DNA of 64,000 bases from Oryzobacter faecalis (GTDB lineage Bacteria; Actinomycetota; Actinomycetes; Actinomycetales; Dermatophilaceae), in NCBI RefSeq assembly GCF_046764005.1, contig NZ_JBKOFW010000001.1, positions 620,001 through 684,000 on the forward strand, in the 5' to 3' direction. The position numbers and the translations under genes are program-made. This document shows, one piece after another, positions 43,611 to 52,120 of the stretch. Position 1 is the stretch's first letter. The number at the start of each line of letters is the position of its first letter. The notes beneath the pieces are model-generated. The model saw nothing but the letters and a program-made list of their open reading frames with translations, was not told the origin of the DNA and made no database searches.

Positions 43611-43725
43611 GGGCACCTCCGAGGGAGAAACCTGCTGGGGGACGATCTTCGCACGCCCGCGTGCCCGCTCGGCAGTGTGACGGGGTGCACTAGGCTTCGG
43701 GCGTCGACGAGGAAGGGTGGGCCGG

Positions 43726-44523
43726 GTGTTCTACTGGGTGCTCAAGACGGTCATCCTGGGACCGGTCCTGAAGCTGCTGTTCCGGCCGTGGGTCCAGGGC
43801 GCCGAGCACATCCCCGAGACCGGCGCCGCGATCTTCGCGAGCAACCACCTCTCGTTCTCCGACTCGATCTTCCTGCCGCTCGTCGTGCCGCGGCGGATGA
43901 CGTTCCTCGCGAAGTCCGACTACTTCACCGGCGTCGGGCTCAAGGGCCGCCTCACGGCCGCCTTCTTCAAGGGCGTCGGCCAGCTCCCCGTCGACCGCTC
44001 CGGTGGCCGGGCCAGCGACGCCGCCCTCCGCTCGGGCCTGAAGGTCCTCGGCAGGGGCGAGCTCCTCGGCCTCTACCCCGAGGGCACCCGCAGCCCGGAC
44101 GGGCGCCTCTACAAGGGCAAGACCGGCGTGGCCCGGATGGCGCTCGAGGCCGGGGTGCCCGTCATCCCCGTCGCGATGATCGACACCGACAAGGCCCAGC
44201 CCACCGGCAAGAGGATCCCCAAGCTGATCCGCGTCGGCGTCAAGATCGGTGAGCCGCTCGACTTCTCCCGCTACGAGGGGATGGAGGGCGACCGCTTCGT
44301 CCTGCGCTCGGTCACCGACGAGATCATGTACGCCCTCATGGAGCTCTCCGGCCAGGAGTACGTCGACATGTACGCGACGGCGATGAAGGAGCGCATCGCC
44401 CGCGACAAGAAGAACAAGGCGAAGGAGGCCGCCGAGGCCGCCAAGCCCGGCCGGGCCGCCTCCGAGCTCGAGGAGGCCCTCGGCGACATCGACGAGCCCG
44501 GTCCGGAGCGCCGGGCCAGCTGA
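43726..44523 (+). CDS. 1-acyl-sn-glycerol-3-phosphate acyltransferase (PlsC-like)
   Basis: A 265-residue membrane-associated acyltransferase, second step of phosphatidic acid synthesis or related lipid acylation. FASNHLSFSDSIFLP carries the catalytic NHxxxxD, FFKGVGQLPVDRSG block II, LGLYPEGTRSPDGRLYKGKTG block III with Glu, and VPVIPVAMI block IV. The C-terminus is a Lys/Ala-rich helix (KKNKAKEAAEAAK). Equivalent to Rv2182c by sequence type and position. GTG 43726 is preferred over GTG 43717 since GGAAGG is nine bases upstream. TAGGCT (43691-43696) is the probable -10. Confidence 0.91.
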   Translation: MFYWVLKTVILGPVLKLLFRPWVQGAEHIPETGAAIFASNHLSFSDSIFLPLVVPRRMTFLAKSDYFTGVGLKGRLTAAFFKGVGQLPVDRSGGRASDAALRSGLKVLGRGELLGLYPEGTRSPDGRLYKGKTGVARMALEAGVPVIPVAMIDTDKAQPTGKRIPKLIRVGVKIGEPLDFSRYEGMEGDRFVLRSVTDEIMYALMELSGQEYVDMYATAMKERIARDKKNKAKEAAEAAKPGRAASELEEALGDIDEPGPERRAS

Positions 44524-44534
44524 GCGGCCGGGTC

Positions 44535-45719
44535 ATGGGGGTCCTGGGACCGCGCTCGCCGCGGACGGGCCGGCGCGAGCCGGTCGTCGTCGAGTCCTTC
44601 CACCGCGGGCTCGACGTCTTCCGCCCGGTCGCCACGCTGTACGCGGCCTGGCTGGCGTGGCAGCGGCACGAGTCGATGGTCCGCCCGTGGGTCGCGGCAC
44701 TCGTCCTCGGAGTCATGGGCGCGTGGTCGCTCGGGCTGCTGGTGTACCGGCGCCGGACCAGCCGGGTCGTCGTCGCCGAGGTCGCGATCGCCGTGCTCGG
44801 CATCTTCGCGACCCTCCTGGCCGAGACCCCACAGGCGATCGCCCAGGGGCAGTTCACGATCCCGACGATCTGGGCCGCGGGCTCGGTCGCCGGCGGAGCC
44901 GTCGCGTTCGGGGCGAGGGGCGGGCTCGTCACCGCCACCGTCATCGCGGTCGCCGACCTCATCGAGGTCGGCCGGCCCACGCAGACGACCATCCACAACA
45001 TCGTGCTGCTCTTCCTCCTCGGCGGGCTCATCGGCCTCGCCGTCGACCTCGCGCGCCGCGGCCTCGAGCGTGAGGAGCAGGTCCTCCTCGAACGCGAGCG
45101 GCTCCACGAGCGCGAGCGGATCGCGCGCGTCGTGCACGACGGCGTCCTCCAGTCGCTCGCGTACATCAACCGGCGCGGTGTGGAGATCGGGGGAGAGACG
45201 GCCGAGCTGTCCGCGCTCGCCGCCGAGCAGGAGCGATCCCTGCGCCGGTTCGTCTCCGGCACGGGCGCCCCGGACGTCCCCGGCGACCCCGCGGACCTCC
45301 GGGGCGTCCCCGGCGCCGAGAGCGACCTGCGGCTGCTGCTCACGGCCCGCGAGCGCCCCGACGTCTCGGTGTCCGTCCCCGCCGACCCGGTCGTCGTCGA
45401 CGCGCTCGTCGCCGCCGAGGTCGACGCCGCCGTCGGGGCCTCGCTCGACAACGTCGCGCGGCACGCCGGCCCGGGCGCGCGTGCGTGGGTCCTCCTCGAG
45501 GGCGACCCCGGCGGGATCGAGGTGACCGTCCGCGACAACGGGGCCGGGGCCGATCTCGCCGACCTGCTCGGCGCGGCCGAGGTCGGCCGGATGGGTGTGA
45601 GTCGCTCGATCCGCGGACGGATCGAGGACCTCGGTGGGAGCGTGTCCTGGACGACGCGCCCCGGGGGCGGCTGCGTCGTCCGGATGACCGTCCCCCGCAG
45701 CACGAAGGAGCGCCGATGA
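44535..45719 (+). CDS. macS: MacS-family sensor histidine kinase
   Basis: 394 residues. About five hydrophobic helices cover residues ~30-170. The HisKA_3 dimerisation region is ERERIARVVHDGVLQSLAYINRRG with the phospho-accepting His. A degenerate HATPase domain follows (ASLDNVARHAGPGARAWVLLE, VTVRDNGAGADLADLLG, GMGVSRSIRGRIEDLGG-like block). This architecture is that of MacS, the membrane/cell-wall stress kinase of corynebacteria and relatives. The signal is unknown. It overlaps the response regulator by four bases and starts 11 bases after the PlsC-like gene, suggesting one lipid/envelope operon. Confidence 0.88.
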   Translation: MGVLGPRSPRTGRREPVVVESFHRGLDVFRPVATLYAAWLAWQRHESMVRPWVAALVLGVMGAWSLGLLVYRRRTSRVVVAEVAIAVLGIFATLLAETPQAIAQGQFTIPTIWAAGSVAGGAVAFGARGGLVTATVIAVADLIEVGRPTQTTIHNIVLLFLLGGLIGLAVDLARRGLEREEQVLLERERLHERERIARVVHDGVLQSLAYINRRGVEIGGETAELSALAAEQERSLRRFVSGTGAPDVPGDPADLRGVPGAESDLRLLLTARERPDVSVSVPADPVVVDALVAAEVDAAVGASLDNVARHAGPGARAWVLLEGDPGGIEVTVRDNGAGADLADLLGAAEVGRMGVSRSIRGRIEDLGGSVSWTTRPGGGCVVRMTVPRSTKERR

Positions 45720-46453
45720 GCGACCAGGCCCCCACCGAGGACCCCGGCGGTGCCGACGGGGCGCCCGCCGGGCCGACCGTCCTCGTCGCCGACGACCACC
45801 CGCTCTGGCTGAGCGCGCTCGAGCGCGACCTCACCGGGAGCGGCATCCGGGTCGTGGCGACCGCCGCCGACGGCCCGTCCACCGTGCGCCGGGCCCGGGC
45901 GACCACCCCCGACGTGCTCGTCCTCGACCTCAACCTCCCCGGCATGCGCGGCGACGAGGTCTGCCGGGCCCTCGGCGACCTGCCGACCCGCGTCCTCATC
46001 CTCTCGGCGAGCGGGGAGCAGCACGACGTCCTCGCCGCGATCAAGGCGGGGGCCACGGGCTACCTCGTGAAGTCGGCCTCGGCCGAGGAGATCGTCGACG
46101 CCGTGCGGGCGACCGCGCGCGGCGAGGCCGTCTTCACACCCGGGCTGGCCGGCCTCGTGCTCGGCGAGTTCCGGCGGATGGCGAGCGAGCCCGACCCCGA
46201 GCCGGAGCCCACCAGGGCCGACCGCCGCCCCATCCCCGAGCTCACCGAGCGCGAGACCCAGGTGCTGCGGCTCGTCGCCACCGGGATGTCGTACAAGGAG
46301 ATCGCCGCCGAGCTGTTCCTATCGCACCGCACCGTGCAGAACCACGTGCAGAACACCCTGGGGAAGCTGCACCTGCACAACCGGGTCGAGCTCGTCCGGT
46401 TCGCGCTCGCCCGCGGCCTCGAGGACGAGCCGGAGGCCACCGGCCGGCCCTGA
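45716..46453 (+). CDS. macR: LuxR/NarL-family response regulator, MacS partner
   Basis: 245 residues. The receiver domain has VLVADDHPLWLSALERDL, DVLVLDLNLPGMRGDEVCRAL (phospho-Asp), RVLILSAS and GATGYLVKSASAEEI (Thr/Ser and Lys switches). An acidic EPDPEPEP linker follows, then a LuxR HTH (ELTERETQVLRLVATGMSYKEIAAELFLSHRTVQNHVQNTLGKL). All signalling residues are intact. ATG overlaps the macS stop (ATGA). In Corynebacterium the orthologous system responds to cell-wall stress. Targets here are unknown. Confidence 0.92.
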   Translation: MSDQAPTEDPGGADGAPAGPTVLVADDHPLWLSALERDLTGSGIRVVATAADGPSTVRRARATTPDVLVLDLNLPGMRGDEVCRALGDLPTRVLILSASGEQHDVLAAIKAGATGYLVKSASAEEIVDAVRATARGEAVFTPGLAGLVLGEFRRMASEPDPEPEPTRADRRPIPELTERETQVLRLVATGMSYKEIAAELFLSHRTVQNHVQNTLGKLHLHNRVELVRFALARGLEDEPEATGRP

Positions 46454-46456
46454 GCG

Positions 46457-46478
46457 CGGGTCCCGTCGTGGGGACCGC
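46457..46478 (+). terminator. Short hairpin after macR
   Basis: GGTCCC (46459-46464) and GGGACC (46471-46476), six-base stem with a GTCGTG loop, just after the macR stop and before the DAHP synthase promoter. No T-run, moderate support. Confidence 0.4.
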
Positions 46479-46540
46479 CCCGGGTACCGCCATGCGGGCA
46501 CGCGCAGGCGGGTGAGGGGCGGGACCTATCCTTGGTGCTC

Positions 46541-47893
46541 GTGAGCACGACCACCGCCCCCGACCCCCGCCAGCGGCTCGCCGCCGGTGCTGACCGCCCT
46601 GCCGCCCAGCAGCCGGTCTGGCCCGACCGCGCCGCCCTCGACGAGGCCGTGAGCACGCTCGCCAGCTACCCCCCGCTCGTCTTCGCCGGCGAGTGCGACG
46701 TCCTGCGCGAGCGGATGGCGGCGGTCGCCCGCGGCGACGCGTTCGTCCTCCAGGGCGGCGACTGCGCCGAGACCTTCGTCTCGGCGACGGCCGACAACAT
46801 CCGCGACCGGATCAAGACGATCCTGCAGATGGCGGCCGTCCTCACCTACGGCGCGTCGGTCCCCGTCGTCAAGGTCGGCCGGATGGCGGGGCAGTACGCC
46901 AAGCCCCGCTCGAGCAACGACGAGACCCGCGAGGGTGTCACCCTGCCCGCCTACCGGGGCGACATGGTCAACGACTTCGAGTTCACCCCCGAGGCGCGCA
47001 CCCCCGACCCGCAGCGCCTCGTGCGGGCCTACCACGCGAGCAGCGCCACCTTGAACCTCGTGCGCGCCTTCACGATGGGCGGCTTCGCCGACCTGCGCCA
47101 CGTCCACGACTGGAACAAGGGCTTCGTCGCCAACGCCGCGAACGCCCGCTACGAGCGCCTCGCCAAGGACATCGACAAGGCGATGAAGTTCATGGACGCC
47201 TGCGGCGCGAACTTCGAGGCGATGCGGACCACCGAGTTCTTCTCCGCGCACGAGGCTCTGCTCCTCGACTACGAGCGCCCGCTGACCCGCGTCGACTCCC
47301 GCACCGGCGAGCTCTACGACACCTCGGGCCACTTCATCTGGGTCGGCGAGCGCACCCGCGACCTCGACGGCGCCCACATCGACTTCGTCTCGAGGGTCCG
47401 CAACCCGGTGGGGGTCAAGGTGTCCGCCAACGCCGACACCGACGACCTGCTGCGGATGATCGACGTCATCGACCCGCGCCGCGAGCCGGGCCGGCTGACC
47501 TTCATCACGCGGATGGGCGCCGGCCGGATCCGCGAGGCGCTGCCCAACATCGTCGAGAAGGTCACCGCCTCCGGCGCCTCGGTCACGTGGGTCTGCGACC
47601 CGATGCACGGCAACACCTTCGAGTCGGCCTCGGGCTACAAGACGCGCGACTTCGACGACGTCGTCGAGGAGGTCGAGGGGTTCTTCGAGGTGCACCGCGG
47701 CCTCGGCACGGTGCCGGGTGGCATCCACGTCGAGCTCACGGGCAACGACGTCACCGAGTGCCTCGGGGGAGCCGAGCGCATCCTCGACGCCGACCTCGCC
47801 AAGCGCTACGAGTCGGTCTGCGACCCGCGCCTGAACCACCAGCAGAGCCTCGAGCTGGCGTTCCTCGTCGCCGAGATGCTCAACCAGGACTGA
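46541..47893 (+). CDS. aroG: 3-deoxy-7-phosphoheptulonate synthase, class II
   Basis: A 450-residue plant-type (class II) DAHP synthase, first step of the shikimate pathway, condensing PEP and erythrose 4-phosphate. VFAGECDVLRERMAAVARGDAFVLQGGDCAETF, VVKVGRMAGQYAKPRS, FVSRVRNPVGVKVSANAD, TWVCDPMHGNTFES and GGIHVELTGNDVTECLGG are all conserved, with metal-binding Cys, His, Glu and Asp. In mycobacteria the homologue binds aromatic amino acids and chorismate mutase. GTG 46541 is chosen since TATCCT (46527-46532) precedes it by eight bases; GTG 46535 and TTG 46532 are alternatives. Threonine aldolase follows directly. Confidence 0.95.
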   Translation: MSTTTAPDPRQRLAAGADRPAAQQPVWPDRAALDEAVSTLASYPPLVFAGECDVLRERMAAVARGDAFVLQGGDCAETFVSATADNIRDRIKTILQMAAVLTYGASVPVVKVGRMAGQYAKPRSSNDETREGVTLPAYRGDMVNDFEFTPEARTPDPQRLVRAYHASSATLNLVRAFTMGGFADLRHVHDWNKGFVANAANARYERLAKDIDKAMKFMDACGANFEAMRTTEFFSAHEALLLDYERPLTRVDSRTGELYDTSGHFIWVGERTRDLDGAHIDFVSRVRNPVGVKVSANADTDDLLRMIDVIDPRREPGRLTFITRMGAGRIREALPNIVEKVTASGASVTWVCDPMHGNTFESASGYKTRDFDDVVEEVEGFFEVHRGLGTVPGGIHVELTGNDVTECLGGAERILDADLAKRYESVCDPRLNHQQSLELAFLVAEMLNQD

Positions 47894-47900
47894 CGACCTC

Positions 47901-48959
47901 GTGACCGCGATCGTCGCCGACCTGCTGTCCGACACCCTCACCCGCCCCACCAGGGCGATGCGCCACGCGATGGCGAGTGCCAAGGTCGGGGACGACGTGT
48001 TCGGCGAGGACCCCACGGTCCGGGCCCTCGAGGAGCGCGTCGCCGGGCTGCTCGGTCACGAGGCCGGGCTGTTCACCCCCACCGGCTCGCTCGCCAACCA
48101 GCTGGGGATGCGGCTGCACGTCGCGCCCGGCCAGGAGGTCGTCGCCGACCAGGCCGCGCACGTCGTGCGCGCCGAGCTCGGGGCGGCCGCCGTGTTCTCC
48201 GGGATCACCTCGCGCACCTGGCCCTCGGACCGGGGTCTGCTCGACGTGTCCGGTCCGATGTCGCTCGTCACCACCGGGGTGGGCCCGTACCAGGTCGAGA
48301 CCGCCCTCGTCGTCGTCGAGAACACGCACAACTTCGGCGGCGGCACGGTCCAGCCGCTGGGCGCCATCAAGGAGGTCCGTGCCGCGACCTCCGCGGTGGG
48401 GGTGGCGCTGCACCTCGACGGGGCCCGGCTCTGGAACGCGCACGTCGCCTCGGGGGTGGCGCTGGCCGACTACGGGCGTGAGTTCGACACCGTGTCGGTG
48501 TGCCTGTCGAAGGGCCTCGGCGCGCCCGTCGGGTCGGTCCTCGTCGGGTCGGCCGAGCTGATGGCGGCGGCCCGGGTGTGGCGCAAGCGCTACGGCGGCG
48601 GGATGCGGCAGGTCGGCATCCTCGCTGCGGCCGGGCTGCACGCCCTCGACCACCACGTCGAGCGCCTGGCCGACGACCACGCGCGGGCCGCCCGCTTCGC
48701 CGCGGCCTGCGCCGAGGCTGCTCCGGGCGTCATCGAGCCCTCGGCCGTCGAGACGAACATCGTCGTCCTCGACGTCGCGGCCGCCGGCTGGAGCGCGGCC
48801 GCGTTCGTGGCCACCCTCCTCGAGCACGGGGTGCGGGCGTACGCGACGAGTCCGCGCACGGTGCGCCTCGTCTGGCACCTCGACGTCGACGACGCCGGCA
48901 CCGACGCGGCCGTCACGGCGGCGACGACGGTCCTCCGCAGCACCCCACCCACCCCCTGA
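47901..48959 (+). CDS. Low-specificity L-threonine aldolase family protein
   Basis: A 352-residue fold-type I PLP enzyme cleaving threonine/allothreonine to glycine and acetaldehyde. DLLSDTLTRPTRAMRHAM and GDDVFGEDPTVRALEERVA form the standard start. ENTHNFGGGTVQPL, LHLDGARLWNA (PLP Asp) and TVSVCLSKGLGAPVGSVLVG (Schiff-base Lys) are complete. GTG 47901 lies seven bases after the DAHP synthase stop, so they are co-transcribed, although the pathways are unrelated. It could supply glycine for the glycine cleavage system whose T protein is also in the window (inference). Confidence 0.92.
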   Translation: MTAIVADLLSDTLTRPTRAMRHAMASAKVGDDVFGEDPTVRALEERVAGLLGHEAGLFTPTGSLANQLGMRLHVAPGQEVVADQAAHVVRAELGAAAVFSGITSRTWPSDRGLLDVSGPMSLVTTGVGPYQVETALVVVENTHNFGGGTVQPLGAIKEVRAATSAVGVALHLDGARLWNAHVASGVALADYGREFDTVSVCLSKGLGAPVGSVLVGSAELMAAARVWRKRYGGGMRQVGILAAAGLHALDHHVERLADDHARAARFAAACAEAAPGVIEPSAVETNIVVLDVAAAGWSAAAFVATLLEHGVRAYATSPRTVRLVWHLDVDDAGTDAAVTAATTVLRSTPPTP

Positions 48960-48990
48960 GTCCCAACGTTCCCGCGTCCGCCGGCGCCGG

Positions 48991-49064
48991 CCCGGGGTGG
49001 GACAAGATCGACCAATAGGGCGATCCGCGCACGCCCGGGGTGGGACAACATCGCCCTATTGGGC
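48991..49064. repeat. Mosaic repeat and hairpins between convergent genes
   Basis: Two copies of CCCGGGGTGGGACAA[G/C]ATCG (48991-49010 and 49034-49053), plus a 13-bp perfect inverted pair CCAATAGGGCGAT (49012-49024) / ATCGCCCTATTGG (49050-49062). A smaller hairpin CGCCC-TATT-GGGCG lies within the second arm. It lies between the convergent threonine aldolase and EamA genes and can terminate transcription from both sides. Confidence 0.75.
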
Positions 49065-49095
49065 GAAGTGTGCACGGGTGCCGTCCGGGGAGAGC

Positions 49096-50025
49096 TCAGA
49101 CGTCGTGGTGGAGGGCGGGCGCCGGCGGGTCCTCGGCCGCCGTCGCGTCGGGGTCCCGCGGGGTCGAGCGCAGCTCGACGAGGTACATCGCCGCCACGAC
49201 GAGCGCCCCGCCGACGAGCATCCGGCGGGTCAGCGACTCACCGCCGAACAGGACCGCGAAGAACGCCGCGAACACCGGCTCGAGCGCCATGACGATGGCG
49301 GCGCGGGTCGCCGTGAGGTGCGCCTGCGCCCAGGTCTGCGCCCAGAGGGCCAGCGCACCCGCGACGAGCGCCATGTAGAGCAGCGAGGCCCACTGGCCGG
49401 TCCCCTCGGGCAGGGTCAGGCCGCCCGGGACCGCCGCCACACCGCACACGAGGGCGATGACGCCCGCCTGCACCGTGGCCAGCCCGACGGCGGCCGACGG
49501 GGTCGACCACCGCCCCAGGGCCACGATGTGGGCGGCGTAGAGCACCGCCGACGCCAGCGTCAGCCCCTCGCCGGTGCCCACCGCGAGCCCGCGCAGGGAG
49601 AGCACCGCCAGCCCGACGGTGGCCAGGGCCACCGCGAACCACGTGACGGGCCCGATCCGGTCGCGGAGGACGACGGCGCCGAGCACGGGGGTCAGGACGA
49701 CGTAGGTGCCCGTGATGAAGCCCGACACCGACGCGTCGGTGTGCTGCAGGCCCATCGTCTGGAGCACCTGGGCCAGCCCGTAGAGGACGCCGAGCACCGC
49801 CCCGACGCGCAGCTCGTGCCGGGACAGGGCGAGGGTCTGGCGGCGGAACACGAGGAACATCACGCCCGCCGCGATCCCGAACCGCACCGCGAGGAAGTCC
49901 GAGGGGGGGACGTGCTCGACCAGGTCGCGGATGAGGAAGAAGGTCGAGCCCCACACCGCCGTGACAGCGACGAGGAGGAGCGTCGCGAGCCGCACGTGGC
50001 GCAGCCCGCCGGTGGCGGTCGTCAT
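49096..50025 (-). CDS. EamA/DMT-family transporter
   Basis: A 309-residue membrane protein with ten hydrophobic helices in two EamA repeats: LATLLLVAVTAVWGSTFFLIRDLVEHVPP (repeat 1 signature) and VLYAAHIVALGRWSTPS/SLLYMALVAGALALWAQTWAQAHLTATRAAIVMALEPVFAAFFAVLFGGE (repeat 2 signature). Probably exports an amino acid or other metabolite; substrate unknown. ATG 50025 is seven bases downstream of the PASTA kinase stop on the same strand, so it is in the kinase operon. The adjoining aromatic/threonine genes are on the other strand. Confidence 0.9.
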   Translation of the reverse strand: MTTATGGLRHVRLATLLLVAVTAVWGSTFFLIRDLVEHVPPSDFLAVRFGIAAGVMFLVFRRQTLALSRHELRVGAVLGVLYGLAQVLQTMGLQHTDASVSGFITGTYVVLTPVLGAVVLRDRIGPVTWFAVALATVGLAVLSLRGLAVGTGEGLTLASAVLYAAHIVALGRWSTPSAAVGLATVQAGVIALVCGVAAVPGGLTLPEGTGQWASLLYMALVAGALALWAQTWAQAHLTATRAAIVMALEPVFAAFFAVLFGGESLTRRMLVGGALVVAAMYLVELRSTPRDPDATAAEDPPAPALHHDV

Positions 50026-50032
50026 CGAGGGG

Positions 50033-52069
50033 TCAGACGATCGTCAGGGTGACGACGCTGCCCTTGGGGGCCTTGGTGCCGGCGGCGGGGTCCTGGAGGC
50101 GGACGGTGCCGAAGTACCCGCCGAGGGCGCGGCGCACGTCGACCTTGAACCCTGCGGCCTCGAGGGTCGCGCGGGCCTGCTGGACCTGCTGGCCGACGAC
50201 GTTGGGGACGGTGACCAGGACCGGTCCCTTGGACACGACGAGGGTCACCGTGTCGCCGCGGTACAGGGTGCCGCCGCGCGGGTCCTGGCTGATGACCGAG
50301 CCCTTGGGCACGGTGTCGCTGTTCGCCTGCTTCGTGGCGTCCACCTCGAGCCCGAGGTCCGTGAGCTTCTCGGTGGCGGGCTTGGCCGCCTTGCCGGTGA
50401 AGTCGGGGACGGAGACGGGCTGGCGGCCCTTGCTGATCGTCAGGGCGACCGCGGTGCCGCGCTTGAGGCTGGCGCCCGGCCCGGGCTTGGCCGCGACGAC
50501 CTGGCCCTCGGGGACCTTGTCGGAGAAGGCCTGGGTCACCTTGCCGACGGAGAGGTTGGCCCCGGTGATCTGGCGCTCGGCCTCGGCCTGCGACATCCCG
50601 ACGACCTTCGGCACGAGGTAGCGCTCGGGCCCCTTGGAGACGACGAGCCGCACGTCGGTGCCCTTGCGGACCTCGGCCCCGGGCGCGGGGTCCGCGGAGA
50701 TGACCTGGCCCTTGGGCACGCTCTCGCTGAAGCCCTCGACGACCCGGGCGTCGAGGGAGGCGGCCTCGAGGGCCTGGACGGCTTGCGCCTGCGGGCGCGC
50801 CTCGACCGAGGGGACCCGGACGACGGCACCGGGCCCGAGGAGGAAGAACCACGCGGTGAGCGCCGCGACGAGCGCCGACGCGGCGATGGCGGGCCACCAG
50901 CGACGGGAGCGGCGGTCCTCGTCGACGACGACGCCCTCGAGCGGGGGGCCGAGGGTCAGGGCCGTGGTGCGCTCGTCACCGGTGCCGCGGGGCTCGTCGG
51001 ACGGACCCTCGCGGGTCGCCAGGGCCGAACCGCGGCCGGCACCGCCGTCGCGACCACCCGACGCGCCACCGGTAGCACCAGAGGCACCGGCAGCTGCGGC
51101 GACACCGGCACCCGCGGCGCCGGCCGACGCAGCCCCGTGGTGGGTCAGCGGCGCGGTGGCGGTCGGCATCGAGGCCGCGGCCTCGGCGGCCACCCCGGCG
51201 GGGCGGGCGTCGAGGGCGGCGGGTGACAGGCCGGACCGGACCCGCCGGAGCAGGCCGAGCAGCTCGGCCGCGTCCGCGGGCCGGTCGTCGGGGTCGCGGG
51301 AGGTGGCCTCGTCGACGAGCTCGTCGAGGGCGGCGGGGATGCCCTCGACCCGGCTCGAGGGCGCGGGCACGCCCCCGTGGACGTGCTGGTAGGCGACGTG
51401 GATCGGGGTCTCGCCGGTGAACGCCTTGCCACCGGTGAGCATCTCGAACAGGACCAGCCCCGCGGCGTAGACGTCGGACCGGGCGTCGGCCACCCCGCGC
51501 TCGACCTGCTCGGGGGAGAGGTAGGCCACCGTGCCGAGCAGCATCCCGGTGCTCGTCGTCACGGTCTGGCTCGTCACGGCGCGGGCGAGGCCGAAGTCGG
51601 CGACCTTGACCGCACCGGTGTCGCTGATGATGACGTTCTCGGGCTTGACGTCGCGGTGGATCAGGCCCTTGCCGTGCGCCTCGGCGAGCGCGAGGAGGAC
51701 CGGTTCGAGGACGTCGAGGGCGGCCCGTGGGCTCAGCGGACCCTCGTCCTTGAGGACGTCACGCAGGGTCTTGCCGGGGACGAACTCCATCGCGAGGAAG
51801 ATGTGGTCGCCATCGGTGCCCTGGTCGAACACCGCCACGACGTTGGGGTGCGACAGCGACGCGGCCGAGCGGGCCTCGCGGCGGAACCGGGAGACGAAGC
51901 TCTCGTCGTGGACGAGGCTGTGCCGCATGACCTTGAGGGCGACCTCGCGGTCGAGCCGCTCGTCGAGCGCCAGGTAGACGGTCGCCATCCCGCCGTCGGC
52001 GACCCGACGGAGGACGCGGTAGCGTCCGTCGAGGGTGCGCCCGATCAACGAGTCGGCGGTGGATGACAC
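50033..52069 (-). CDS. PASTA-domain Ser/Thr protein kinase (pknL locus)
   Basis: 678 residues. An N-terminal eukaryotic-type kinase (residues ~12-275) has EVALKVMRHSL, HRDVKPENVIISDTGAVKVADFGLA, activation loop TVTTSTGMLLGTVAYLSPEQ and DVYAAGLVLFEMLTG. A low-complexity Ala/Gly/Thr linker, a single transmembrane helix (~393-415, AIAASALVAALTAWFFLL) and four extracellular PASTA repeats (~416-678) follow, so it probably senses peptidoglycan or lipid II. It occupies the pknL position next to the Rv2175c-like gene, but M. tuberculosis PknL has no PASTA repeats. GTG 52069 has TACACT (52081-52076) six bases upstream, leaderless; an in-frame upstream start exists at 52108. Confidence 0.93.
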   Translation of the reverse strand: MSSTADSLIGRTLDGRYRVLRRVADGGMATVYLALDERLDREVALKVMRHSLVHDESFVSRFRREARSAASLSHPNVVAVFDQGTDGDHIFLAMEFVPGKTLRDVLKDEGPLSPRAALDVLEPVLLALAEAHGKGLIHRDVKPENVIISDTGAVKVADFGLARAVTSQTVTTSTGMLLGTVAYLSPEQVERGVADARSDVYAAGLVLFEMLTGGKAFTGETPIHVAYQHVHGGVPAPSSRVEGIPAALDELVDEATSRDPDDRPADAAELLGLLRRVRSGLSPAALDARPAGVAAEAAASMPTATAPLTHHGAASAGAAGAGVAAAAGASGATGGASGGRDGGAGRGSALATREGPSDEPRGTGDERTTALTLGPPLEGVVVDEDRRSRRWWPAIAASALVAALTAWFFLLGPGAVVRVPSVEARPQAQAVQALEAASLDARVVEGFSESVPKGQVISADPAPGAEVRKGTDVRLVVSKGPERYLVPKVVGMSQAEAERQITGANLSVGKVTQAFSDKVPEGQVVAAKPGPGASLKRGTAVALTISKGRQPVSVPDFTGKAAKPATEKLTDLGLEVDATKQANSDTVPKGSVISQDPRGGTLYRGDTVTLVVSKGPVLVTVPNVVGQQVQQARATLEAAGFKVDVRRALGGYFGTVRLQDPAAGTKAPKGSVVTLTIV

Positions 52070-52120
52070 CGCACGAGTGTAGGTGCTCCCGGACACCGGC
52101 GACGTCACCGCTCGCCGCCG

